Of a stretch of DNA of 64,000 nt, positions 54,009 to 62,233 are shown piece after piece. The translations under genes and the position numbers were made by a program. Below the pieces are notes generated by a model. It worked only from the letters and a program-made list of their open reading frames with translations, was not told the origin of the DNA and did no database searches. This stretch comes from Bacillota bacterium (GTDB lineage Bacteria > Bacillota > Clostridia > Clostridiales > Clostridiaceae): NCBI GenBank assembly GCA_021781745.1, contig JAJXWH010000004.1, positions 62,001-126,000 of the forward strand, in the 5' to 3' direction. How positions within the stretch are numbered: the stretch's first letter is position 1; the number at the start of each line of letters is the position of its first letter.

Positions 54009-54168
54009 AGGCACATGAAAAAAAATAATAGACCAAAGATGAGACGCATATTTCGTGTCAGACAAGAAAGTAAATTCTGCTCATATCGGGCCTATTAGCT
54101 GAATTTGCTGACGCAGTATGACGCGAAATAGGCAAGCATACTGGTCTATTATTTTTTTGATTGTGCCT
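54009..54168. repeat. Palindromic MITE-like repeat, short copy
   Basis: A 160-bp element with inverted ends (AGGCACATGAAAAAAAATAA-TAGACCA and TGGTCTATT...TTGTGCCT) and the same core as the copy at 20979-21241: the run from GTCAGACAAG (54057) to GTCTATTATTTTTT (54157) is near-identical. The core is a long imperfect palindrome (GTCAGACAAGAAAGTAAATT pairs with AATTTGCTGACGCAGTATGA-C). It lacks about 100 bp found in the long copy. No coding frame. Confidence 0.82.
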
Positions 54169-54170
54169 TA

Positions 54171-54212
54171 ATAAAAAAAGGATTGATAGTTAATATAACA
54201 TATTTCAATCCT
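54171..54212 (-). terminator. Terminator of the methionine aminopeptidase gene
   Basis: AGGATTGA / TCAATCCT stem (54179-54186 with 54205-54212) followed on the minus strand by TTTTTTTAT. It lies 43 bp after the map stop and directly abuts the repeat element. Confidence 0.8.
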
Positions 54213-54254
54213 ATTTTAGTATAATATAAATTTTTCATCAAACGAATTAGTATA

Positions 54255-55124
54255 TTATTTAGCCAATATTTCAACACCAGTTTCTGTTATTAATACTGTA
54301 TGCTCCCATTGCGCTGATAATTTATCATCTGCTGTATAAATTGTCCAGTCATTTTCAGCATCAACAAATACATCAAAAGTCCCTTCATTAACCATTGGCT
54401 CTACAGTAAGAACCATGCCAGGAACAAGCAACATTCCGGTTCCCTTTTCACCAATATGAGGAACAAAAGGCTCTTCATGAAACTGCCTTCCAATTCCATG
54501 TCCTCCTAATGCCCTAACTATTGTATATCCATGTTTATGCGCATGTTCAGCACATGCAGCTCCTATATCACCTAAAAATCCCCAAGGTTTTATTGCTTCA
54601 ATTCCCTTTATCATACATTCTCTTGCAATTGTTACTATTTTTTTTGCTTCATCACTTACTTCGCCAATCATAAACATTCTAGACGCATCTGAGTAATATC
54701 CATTTAGGATTGTTGAAACATCAACATTTACAATATCTCCATTTTTTAAAATAATGTTTGCATCTGGAATACCGTGACAAACTTCATTATTAATTGATGT
54801 ACATACGCTCTTTGGGAAACCTTCAAAATTTAAAGGTGCAGGTACTCCACCATGCTCCACCGTATAGTCATATACTAATTTATCTATTTCAGCTGTACTC
54901 ATTCCTTCTTTAATTTTACCAGCAATTAAATCTAATATCCCATCATTTATTTTAGCGCTTCTTTTTATTCCTTCTATATCTTCTGGAGTTTTTATAATGT
55001 TTTTAGGTGGCACTAAGTGTCCTTTACGCCTGTAACTTTCAATTTTTTCATCGAATTCCAAATGACACTTTTTATACTTTTTTCCACTACCACACCAACA
55101 TTTTTCATTTCTATCTAAAGTCAT
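54255..55124 (-). CDS. map: Methionine aminopeptidase, type I, with SEC-C motif
   Basis: Removes the N-terminal Met of new proteins. 289 residues. An N-terminal SEC-C zinc motif ('CWCGSGKKYKKCH', residues 9-21) precedes the pita-bread catalytic domain. Metal ligands are visible as Asp in 'VDVSTILNGYYSDASRMF', His in 'GHGIGRQFHEEPFVPH', Glu in 'TVEPMV' and the final Glu in 'QWEHTVLITETGVEIL'. The SEC-C extension is common in clostridial Map and may contact the ribosome. Confidence 0.95.
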   Translation of the reverse strand: MTLDRNEKCWCGSGKKYKKCHLEFDEKIESYRRKGHLVPPKNIIKTPEDIEGIKRSAKINDGILDLIAGKIKEGMSTAEIDKLVYDYTVEHGGVPAPLNFEGFPKSVCTSINNEVCHGIPDANIILKNGDIVNVDVSTILNGYYSDASRMFMIGEVSDEAKKIVTIARECMIKGIEAIKPWGFLGDIGAACAEHAHKHGYTIVRALGGHGIGRQFHEEPFVPHIGEKGTGMLLVPGMVLTVEPMVNEGTFDVFVDAENDWTIYTADDKLSAQWEHTVLITETGVEILAK

Positions 55125-55247
55125 TATTGTAATTACACCTCTTTTAAATCATATTATCTTTACAAAAATTTTATAATAAGTTTACTTTGTATACCATTAT
55201 ATATTAAATTTAATTTATTGTAACCATATAATTTCCAAAATATATAT

Positions 55248-56684
55248 TTATTTTTTAGCTTTTTCTATATTTAGTTTTTTTCCCTTTATTGTAGTATTCT
55301 TTAATTCCTCGATAACTTTATTTCCTTTTCCGTTTAATATATCAACATATGACACAGAATCCTGTACATCAATTATTCCAATATCCTCTGAAGTTAATCC
55401 TTCAATTTTACAAATAGCTCCTACAATATCACCAGGACGAATCTTTTTTTTCTTACCACCATTTAAATAAATTTTTGTTATATTTGTATTTATAATTTTA
55501 GATTTTTCTTTTTTCCTTTTTGGTTTCGTTTTTAATAATTTTATTCCTTCGTTGCTTTCTATTACTTTTTTTTCTGACAAAGTAATAACAGGAATTTTAA
55601 AACCTATAAGTTCTTCAATATCACTTAAAAGCTTATCTCCTTCCTTCATGCAAAAGCTTATAGCTTTTCCTTTAGCACCAGCTCTACCTGATCTTCCAAT
55701 CCGATGTACATAAGCTTCCTTTTCAACTGGAAGATCATAATTTATTACATGAGTTATACCTTCAATATCAATTCCCCTTGCTGCTAAATCTGTTGCAACA
55801 AGCAATCTAAAATCACCACTTCTGAAGCATTCCATAACATGAAGTCTATCTTTTTGAAGCATACCTCCATGAATCTTATTTACTGAATAGCCTTTCAATT
55901 TTATATATTCATAAACTATATCTACATTTTCCTTAGTCCTTGCAAAAATTACAGCTGTTTCAGGTTTTTCACATATTAAGATATCATTTAGAGATTCTAA
56001 TTTTCTTTCATACTTTACATAGTATAAATTATGCTCTATATTTTCGGTAATTAGTCTTTGTGCTTTTATGCTAATATCTACTGGTCTATCCATATATTTT
56101 TCACATAGTATCTTTATTTCTTCAGGAATCGTTGCTGAAAACAACATGGTTACTTTTTTCTTAGGAATTCTTCTAATTATACCTTCAACTTGGCCAATAA
56201 AACCCATATTTAGCATTTCATCAGCTTCATCTATAACAAAATATTTAATTTTAGAAACATTTAAGCTTCCTCTATCTATGTGATCTAAAATCCTTCCAGG
56301 TGTTCCAGCAACAATGTGAGTTTTTTGTTTTAATTTTCTTTCTTGTTCTAATATTGACTCTTTACCATAAACAGCAACGACTCTTACTCTTTTAAACCTT
56401 CCTATGTTAGAAATATCTTCACCAACTTGAACTGCAAGCTCCCTAGTTGGAGTTAAAATTAAAACTTGAGGACTATTTTCATCCCAATTTAGTTTTTCAC
56501 ATAATGGTATTCCAAATGCAGCTGTCTTTCCACTACCTGTTTGTGACTTAACTATAACATCCTTATTCATAAGAATTTCTGGTATTACTTTTTCTTGCAC
56601 CTCTGATGGTTTATCATATCCTAAACCTTCAATAGCCCTTAGGATTTCATCGCTTATTTTAAATTTATTAAATTTATTATTCAT
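55248..56684 (-). CDS. dbpA: DEAD-box RNA helicase with DbpA-type RNA-binding domain
   Basis: RNA helicase of 478 residues. Q motif region 'GYDKPSEVQEKVIP', motif I 'SQTGSGKTAAF', DEAD ('VIDEADEMLNMGF'), SAT ('LFSATIP') and 'HRIGRSGRAGAKG' are intact. The C-terminal 75 residues ('ITKIYLNGGKKKKIRPGDIVGAICKIEGLTSEDIGIIDVQDSVSYVDI') form the DbpA domain that binds 23S rRNA hairpin 92, so the role is large-subunit ribosome assembly. The ATG at 56684 is preferred; the GTG at 56699 lies inside the GAGGTG ribosome site. Confidence 0.92.
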   Translation of the reverse strand: MNNKFNKFKISDEILRAIEGLGYDKPSEVQEKVIPEILMNKDVIVKSQTGSGKTAAFGIPLCEKLNWDENSPQVLILTPTRELAVQVGEDISNIGRFKRVRVVAVYGKESILEQERKLKQKTHIVAGTPGRILDHIDRGSLNVSKIKYFVIDEADEMLNMGFIGQVEGIIRRIPKKKVTMLFSATIPEEIKILCEKYMDRPVDISIKAQRLITENIEHNLYYVKYERKLESLNDILICEKPETAVIFARTKENVDIVYEYIKLKGYSVNKIHGGMLQKDRLHVMECFRSGDFRLLVATDLAARGIDIEGITHVINYDLPVEKEAYVHRIGRSGRAGAKGKAISFCMKEGDKLLSDIEELIGFKIPVITLSEKKVIESNEGIKLLKTKPKRKKEKSKIINTNITKIYLNGGKKKKIRPGDIVGAICKIEGLTSEDIGIIDVQDSVSYVDILNGKGNKVIEELKNTTIKGKKLNIEKAKK

Positions 56685-56946
56685 ATATAATACTTTCACC
56701 TCAATTGGAATTATTAACTCATTATCATTGGTAATTGAATAAATCTTTCTTATTATACCATTCTTCTCTAATTTTCAAACATAATATTGATATTTATATA
56801 AAATAAATTATCATATCAAATGTAACATTAAGCAAAACATGTAACTTAAGCTAGAAAAATGAGCATAATAAGGATATAATAAATTGGTACTGCAAACATA
56901 TGTATTTATTTCTAACTTACACTATTAAAAATAAAAGGAGAAATTA

Positions 56947-58140
56947 ATGAATACTTCATTTAATGACTTAAACTTAAATTTAAATATAATCGAAGGGTTA
57001 AAAAAACAAGGGATAACTGTTCCAACGCCAATTCAAGTTTCATCTATTATACCAGCTCTTGAAAATAAGGATATAATAGGGGAAGCTGTCACAGGAAGCG
57101 GAAAAACTTTAGCTTACCTTATCCCTCTATTTCATAAAATAGATACTTTAAAACGCGAAATGCAAGGAATAATCTTAGCTCCAACTCACGAGCTTGCTAT
57201 ACAAATTGAAACGCAAATTAAACTCCTTGCTGATAATTCATCAACCCCATTAACCTCTTTATCTATTATTGGTGATGTAAATATTAATAATCAAATAAAA
57301 AAACTTAAAGATGTAAAACCACATATTATTGTTGGATCTACAGGTAGAATCTTAGATCTAATACGAAAGAAAAAAATAACTGCTCATACAATTAAAACAA
57401 TAATTATTGATGAGGGAGATAATTTATTAGATCCAAAAAGAGCCGATATTACTAAAGATATAATTAAGACAACTATGAAGGATAGACAGCTTATGTTATT
57501 TTCAGCATCAATTAAGCCTGATACATTAAATACAGCCAAGTTACTTATGAAAGAGCCAGTTATTATTAAAAATGATGATAAACCTTCAATGAATCCAAAT
57601 ATTGAGCATATGTTTGTAATATGTGAAAGGCGTGATAAGTTTGAAACCTTAAGAAAGATACTTGTCGCAGTCAAGCCAGAAAAAGCCATAATTTTTGTTA
57701 ATGATAATAATGATATCGAATTAACAACGGCAAAATTAAATTTTCACAGTAAAGATTGCTTTGCCATGACTGGTAAAATTTCAAAAGAAGATAGAAAGCT
57801 CGCTATTGAAAGTTTTAAAAATGGCAAAATTAAAATTTTAGTTTCATCAGATGTAACTGCTAGAGGTCTTGATGTTGAAGGAATAACTCATGTATTACAT
57901 TTAGATTTGCCGTTAAAGTTTAATGAATATTTACATAGATCTGGAAGAACTGCAAGAGGAAATGCACATGGCACATCTATATGTTTAGCCACAATTAAAC
58001 AAATTAATATTATAAAAAAATATGAAAAGGAATTTAATATTGAATTTAAACAAAAGAAAGTATTTGGTGGTGAATTAGAGGACTATAGATATTCTACAGA
58101 AACTAGTCAGATTATGAACAAATCTAAATTCCATAAATAA
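56947..58140 (+). CDS. DEAD-box-like RNA helicase with DEGD motif
   Basis: Compact helicase of 397 residues, the only plus-strand gene in the central 55 kb. Motifs: 'TPIQVSSIIPAL', motif I 'AVTGSGKTLAYLIP', motif II 'IIDEGDNLLD' (DEGD instead of DEAD), motif III 'FSASIKP' (SAS instead of SAT), 'LVSSDVTARGLDVEGITHVLHLD', and 'HRSGRTARGNAHG' instead of HRxGRxGR. Catalytic acid residues and Lys remain, so activity is plausible. No accessory RNA-binding domain is present. RBS AAGGAG lies 7 bp before the ATG. It diverges from dbpA. Confidence 0.88.
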   Translation: MNTSFNDLNLNLNIIEGLKKQGITVPTPIQVSSIIPALENKDIIGEAVTGSGKTLAYLIPLFHKIDTLKREMQGIILAPTHELAIQIETQIKLLADNSSTPLTSLSIIGDVNINNQIKKLKDVKPHIIVGSTGRILDLIRKKKITAHTIKTIIIDEGDNLLDPKRADITKDIIKTTMKDRQLMLFSASIKPDTLNTAKLLMKEPVIIKNDDKPSMNPNIEHMFVICERRDKFETLRKILVAVKPEKAIIFVNDNNDIELTTAKLNFHSKDCFAMTGKISKEDRKLAIESFKNGKIKILVSSDVTARGLDVEGITHVLHLDLPLKFNEYLHRSGRTARGNAHGTSICLATIKQINIIKKYEKEFNIEFKQKKVFGGELEDYRYSTETSQIMNKSKFHK

Positions 58141-58204
58141 TATTTTAATTATCTAAGTCCATCATATTTGATGAACATAATTAATAGGTATTATTTGAAT
58201 TAAA

Positions 58205-58246
58205 ATAGCCATGCACATAAAATTTATCAATCCTGTGCATGGCTAT
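58205..58246 (+). terminator. Bidirectional terminator between helicase and YcgQ-like gene
   Basis: ATAGCCATGCACA (58205-58217) pairs perfectly with TGTGCATGGCTAT (58234-58246). It lies 64 bp after the plus-strand helicase and 7 bp after the minus-strand stop at 58254, serving both converging genes. Confidence 0.8.
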
Positions 58247-58253
58247 TAATTAT

Positions 58254-59015
58254 TTACTCCTCATTTTCTATTTTCTCTACGACAATTATAGGTATTTTGT
58301 GATTTACATTATTTTCATCCTTAAGAGTTGAGCTTCCAATCCTTCCAATTACCTTAACGTTTTCACTTTCATTTAAATCATTAGCATTTTCATATTCACC
58401 AACAATTCCTACAACTCTCGAATCTGCAGCACAACAAGTCATTACAATCCTTCCAATAATAAATTGATTTTTATTTAAGTAATTTTCTTTACATATAAAA
58501 CCATGTATCTCTAGCTTCTTTCCCACATATTTTTCAGGATTAATTCTTATATATTCCAGAGTAATAGGATTATTTTCATCGACTATTATAGTATTTTGTT
58601 GGCTATTTTCAGCATTGATATTGTTTTTGTCTCCATTTAATTTATAATCAAACTCATATTCATATAATAAGCTTCTTTCTATTCTGCTTACATTATTTTC
58701 TCTTATTTCTTTGTCTAACTCAGAATGTTTAAATGTTTTTAAATTATCAACTGAAATTGCTCCTAATATTAGTGCAAAAACGATGGGAATAATTTTCAAC
58801 TTAATGCTGCTACTGTTCCCCTTACTTGTAAAAATATTTTTTGTTTGTGAAATTGCTATTATACTCATTACAATTATAGTGAAGTACATATATTTAACGA
58901 CATTACTTCCAATATAGAAGCTTATTTTGCCAGTAGAAACCAAATCAATTATTGATAAATCTAACAAAATAAGAATAATGAACCACATAAATTCATCAAA
59001 ATTAAATCTTTTCAT
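58254..59015 (-). CDS. TIGR03943/YcgQ-like permease-associated membrane protein
   Basis: Protein of 253 residues with three N-terminal hydrophobic helices (about 10-28, 40-58 and 72-90) and an extracytoplasmic C-terminal domain containing 'VGKKLEIHGFICKE', 'FIIGRIVMTCCAADSRVVGIVGE' and a double Cys. This is the layout of YcgQ/TIGR03943 proteins, which are always encoded next to a YcgR-type permease, here 50 bp upstream. The substrate is unknown; the CobW genes in the same operon hint at a metal ion. Confidence 0.85.
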   Translation of the reverse strand: MKRFNFDEFMWFIILILLDLSIIDLVSTGKISFYIGSNVVKYMYFTIIVMSIIAISQTKNIFTSKGNSSSIKLKIIPIVFALILGAISVDNLKTFKHSELDKEIRENNVSRIERSLLYEYEFDYKLNGDKNNINAENSQQNTIIVDENNPITLEYIRINPEKYVGKKLEIHGFICKENYLNKNQFIIGRIVMTCCAADSRVVGIVGEYENANDLNESENVKVIGRIGSSTLKDENNVNHKIPIIVVEKIENEE

Positions 59016-59065
59016 TAGGTTTCTGCCTCCTTTCTTGTATTCAAATAATCTTCTTTTTTAATGAT

Positions 59066-60061
59066 TTATAAACCACAAATCGCAAATAAAAAAGAAATTA
59101 GAAATACAATACTGATTGTGCATATACTTAACTTTAGTACAAAACTCTTTTTGAAGGCTCCTATAATCATAATAAGATTTTTTAAATCAAGCATTGGTCC
59201 TAAAATTAAGAATGCCAAGACTCCACTAAATGAATAATTAGTTAAGAAGCTGCGTCCTACAAAAGCATCTACTTCTGAGCATAAAGATAAAAAGAAACCA
59301 AGCGTCATCATAATAATAATTCCTATAATTTTATTATTTGATATAAAATTAATCACACCATGTGAAACTATAACTTGAAATATTCCAGAAATAAATGCTC
59401 CAAAAATTAAATACCCCATTATATCTAAAAATTCTTTATTAGTATGTTCAATAATAGCTTTCAATTTATTTTGGCTTTCAAGAAAGGTACTACACCCACA
59501 GTTACAATAACTTTCACCATCCAAGTAATCTATAATTAATGATTGTTTGTCTCTTTCGAGAGCATTTACTAGAATCCCAATTATAATTGAAGCAACAAAG
59601 CCACCAACTATTCTAAGAAGTACCATAATTTGTTTATCGTAAAATGCATAATATGTAGACATTATTACAACAGGATTTATGATTGGAACAGCAAGCATAA
59701 AAGTAACTCCAAATCCAATAGGTACTCCTTTTTTTATCAGTCTTCTTGTTATTGGAATTATTGCACATTCACAGACCGGAAAAACAAGTCCTATTAGTGC
59801 CGCTCCCATATAACCTAATATGCTTGCCCTTGGTATTATTTTAGCTATAAATTTCTCTGAAATACATGTTTGAATTATTGCTGATATTGCAGATCCCAAA
59901 ATTATAAAAGGCATTGCCTCAAGAACTATACTCGTAAATATGCTGGCAAAATCCCCTATTTCATGCGAGTATAAGTTGGGAAAAAATATCTTGCAAATAT
60001 ATAATAATAACATTGCACTTATAACACAGAAAGTTATAACTCTGTTTTTACAACGATCCAT
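59066..60061 (-). CDS. Permease of the YcgR/ArsP (DUF318) family
   Basis: Membrane protein of 331 residues with eight or more helices. 'EAMPFIILGSAISAIIQTCISEK', 'GLVFPVCECAIIPITRRLIKKGVPIGFGVTFMLAVPIINPVVIMST' and 'LCSEVDAFVGRSFLTNYSFSGVLAFLILGPMLDLKNL' are hallmark permease motifs, with Cys in the VCECA motif. A Cys-rich loop 'SYCNCGCST' near residue 192 could bind metal. The ATG at 60061 is chosen because AGAGGAAGG precedes it; TTG at 60079 has no ribosome site. Third gene of a four-gene operon. Confidence 0.88.
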   Translation of the reverse strand: MDRCKNRVITFCVISAMLLLYICKIFFPNLYSHEIGDFASIFTSIVLEAMPFIILGSAISAIIQTCISEKFIAKIIPRASILGYMGAALIGLVFPVCECAIIPITRRLIKKGVPIGFGVTFMLAVPIINPVVIMSTYYAFYDKQIMVLLRIVGGFVASIIIGILVNALERDKQSLIIDYLDGESYCNCGCSTFLESQNKLKAIIEHTNKEFLDIMGYLIFGAFISGIFQVIVSHGVINFISNNKIIGIIIMMTLGFFLSLCSEVDAFVGRSFLTNYSFSGVLAFLILGPMLDLKNLIMIIGAFKKSFVLKLSICTISIVFLISFLFAICGL

Positions 60062-60097
60062 ATACCTTCCTCTTTCCAAAGTATTTTCAGTAGTATT

Positions 60098-60724
60098 TTA
60101 CTTATTACGCTTTAAATTTGACATCTTAATTCTTAATTTCTTAAGATATCCATTATCAATTACATTTGATTTCTTAAGTGCTGACTTTAAAGCATATTTA
60201 TTATTAACCTCTAAAATATATGCTCTAGGATTAATTCTTTTTACTCTTTTTATGCCCTCATTTAAAGTTTCAGCGTTGCAGTAAGCTATGTTATTTACAA
60301 CAACCATATTAGCCGCTTGAATAAAAGGAATTATAAAATTCCCAATATTGTCAATGTGCGGTTTCAACTTTTTTCCATCCGCTACAAAATATATTGTAGT
60401 AACTTTGCTGCAGCTTCTATAAATTTTGTCATTTAAAATATTAAATAAATCTTTTAAATCAGAAGTTCCATTATATTCTATAAGTATTCTATTGGGATTG
60501 TACTCTTTTATTGAATAAATCAGTTCTTCTCTAAGATCGCTCACTTCATTCACACATTGAACCTGTACAAGATTATTGTTTAATTGGACTTTTTTTTCTC
60601 CATTTTCCAATTGCAAAATCAAAACCTTTTCGCCTTCAACCTGACTTTCACTTAAAAGTGAATTAATAAAACTTGTTTTTCCAGCACCAAGAAAACCCGT
60701 TACAATCTCAATATTAATTTTCAT
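60098..60724 (-). CDS. CobW/G3E-type GTPase-like protein, degenerate
   Basis: Protein of 208 residues that keeps the P-loop 'VTGFLGAGKTSFINSLL' but lacks the CxCC metal motif, replaces the G3 Glu-Pro-Ser-Gly by 'IEYNGTSDL', and has no NKxD (it reads 'VVVNNIAYC') and no C-terminal CobW domain. It is probably a paralogue of the next gene upstream that has lost metal handling. It may act as a regulatory or heterodimer partner. RBS GAGGTGG. It is 98 bp after the full-length CobW gene and 36 bp before the permease. Confidence 0.78.
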   Translation of the reverse strand: MKINIEIVTGFLGAGKTSFINSLLSESQVEGEKVLILQLENGEKKVQLNNNLVQVQCVNEVSDLREELIYSIKEYNPNRILIEYNGTSDLKDLFNILNDKIYRSCSKVTTIYFVADGKKLKPHIDNIGNFIIPFIQAANMVVVNNIAYCNAETLNEGIKRVKRINPRAYILEVNNKYALKSALKKSNVIDNGYLKKLRIKMSNLKRNK

Positions 60725-60822
60725 TATTACACCACCTCTCACAGTATAGTTTTGTATCCCATATATTAAAGAAAACAGTATTAAACTTTCACTAAGTGCT
60801 TATATTTATGAGCTCAAATGTA

Positions 60823-61764
60823 CTATTTAAATAGTTTTAATAACTCCTTCTTATTTAATTTACTGCCAATTATAGATACAACTTTTTTATTTGACCATCT
60901 AATTTCTCTACTTTTGAATTCATGAGGAACATAGTCAAATTGATAATATAATCCGTCAATTCCCATTAATATTCCTTTTGCTCTAAGAATATTTCCGTAT
61001 TTTTCACTATTAGCAATAAATTCAAACTTTTTTTGTATTTCTTGTACACTTGTATTTTTATCAATTTCTATTGGATAACTTTCAAATACTTCTTTAGCAT
61101 CATGACTTTTTTCTCTTCTTAAGGCTTTGGTATTTTCAGATTTTGTCAATGGTATTTCAACTTTATTTTTTACATTATTAATTATTAAAAAATCTTTAGC
61201 ATTTAAACTTTCCCAAGGCTTATAGATTATTTCAGCCCTAGAATTAAGTTTTCTAAGAGAATCTATTGTGTCATTTATTTTAGTTTTATCTACCAATTGG
61301 CTTCTACTTAAAACAATCTTATTTGCTTTTTTTATTTGATTTTCATAAAATTCTTTGAAATTTTTTAAATACATATCATAATTTCTTATATCTATTAATG
61401 TAATAATATTTCTTATTTCTAAATTTTCCTGAAATCTAGTCCCTTGCAATATATTAAGAATTTCACTTAATTTTGCTACTCCCGAAGGTTCAATTATTAT
61501 GTTATTTGGTTTATACTTATTGATTACTTCAATGACAGCTTCTCCAAAATTTCCGGATACCTGACAACATATGCATCCAGAATTTATTTCCTTTATCTCA
61601 ATATTACTATCTTTTAATATGTCTCCATCAATTCCTACTTCACCAAACTCATTTTCAATAATTATTGTATTTTTTCCATATGCCTTTTCATTTAATAATT
61701 TTTTTATGAGCATTGTTTTTCCTGCCCCTAAAAAACCTGAAAATATATCCACATTAATTTTCAT
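60823..61764 (-). CDS. CobW/G3E family metal-chaperone GTPase
   Basis: Full G3E GTPase of 313 residues. P-loop 'SGFLGAGKTMLIKKLL', metal-binding 'INSGCICCQVSGNFGEAV' with CxCC near residue 62, switch 'IIEPSGVAKLSEI', a degenerate NKxD ('VLSRSQLVD'), and a C-terminal CobW_C domain (about 225-313, 'NILRAKGILMGIDGLYYQFDYVPH'). Such proteins deliver zinc or another divalent metal with GTP hydrolysis. First gene of an operon with a second GTPase, permease and YcgQ-like protein. ATG at 61764 has AAGGG 10 bp upstream. Confidence 0.88.
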   Translation of the reverse strand: MKINVDIFSGFLGAGKTMLIKKLLNEKAYGKNTIIIENEFGEVGIDGDILKDSNIEIKEINSGCICCQVSGNFGEAVIEVINKYKPNNIIIEPSGVAKLSEILNILQGTRFQENLEIRNIITLIDIRNYDMYLKNFKEFYENQIKKANKIVLSRSQLVDKTKINDTIDSLRKLNSRAEIIYKPWESLNAKDFLIINNVKNKVEIPLTKSENTKALRREKSHDAKEVFESYPIEIDKNTSVQEIQKKFEFIANSEKYGNILRAKGILMGIDGLYYQFDYVPHEFKSREIRWSNKKVVSIIGSKLNKKELLKLFK

Positions 61765-61854
61765 ACTAACCAATCCCTTCGTACTTAGAATAATACTCAT
61801 ATTTTTATTTATACGATATTTATCTGCTATATATGAATAAAATAATTAAACACA

Positions 61855-61990
61855 AAAAAATCGCAGGCGACTGTGGAGCTGGAGATTTTTTTCACGCATC
61901 TGCCTTTTCGAACGCATGTGAGGAAAATTTGGCAGGCATCTATGAAAAGTTCTTACTTGTGCTAACGCACTTCTACATAGGTGTATAATT
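61855..61990. repeat. Structured non-coding island, possible divergent repeat
   Basis: About 135 bp that is markedly more GC-rich than its surroundings and full of inverted repeats: GTGC-TAAC-GCAC (61959-61970), CTATG/CATAG around it, and CATCTGCC/GGCAGGCATC. It shares the string CTAACGCA followed closely by ATAGG with the palindromic repeats at 21 and 54 kb. No open frame. It fills most of the 469-bp gap before the CobW operon together with the terminator at 62083. Confidence 0.5.
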
Positions 61991-62082
61991 TATTTTTTAT
62001 TCTTTTTCCATACTCGGTCTAATTAAATAGCCATTCTCACAAGTTACCCACAAATTTTACTGCATTATAAATCCCTATAGAA

Positions 62083-62127
62083 TAAAAAAACATTCATAAT
62101 TAATACATAGTCTTAATTATGAATGTT
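62083..62127 (-). terminator. Terminator of the secreted peptidase gene
   Basis: AACATTCATAATTAA (62089-62103) and TTAATTATGAATGTT (62113-62127), perfect 15-bp stem, followed on the minus strand by a T run and located about 107 bp after the stop codon. Confidence 0.8.
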
Positions 62128-62233
62128 AATTTCTTTTTAATTATTTAATTGTATAATTTATATTCTGTATAGTGGTAACTCTTATAACTATAAAAATTAA
62201 GTTAGTTTGCTCGAAGCATATAAATAAAGAATA

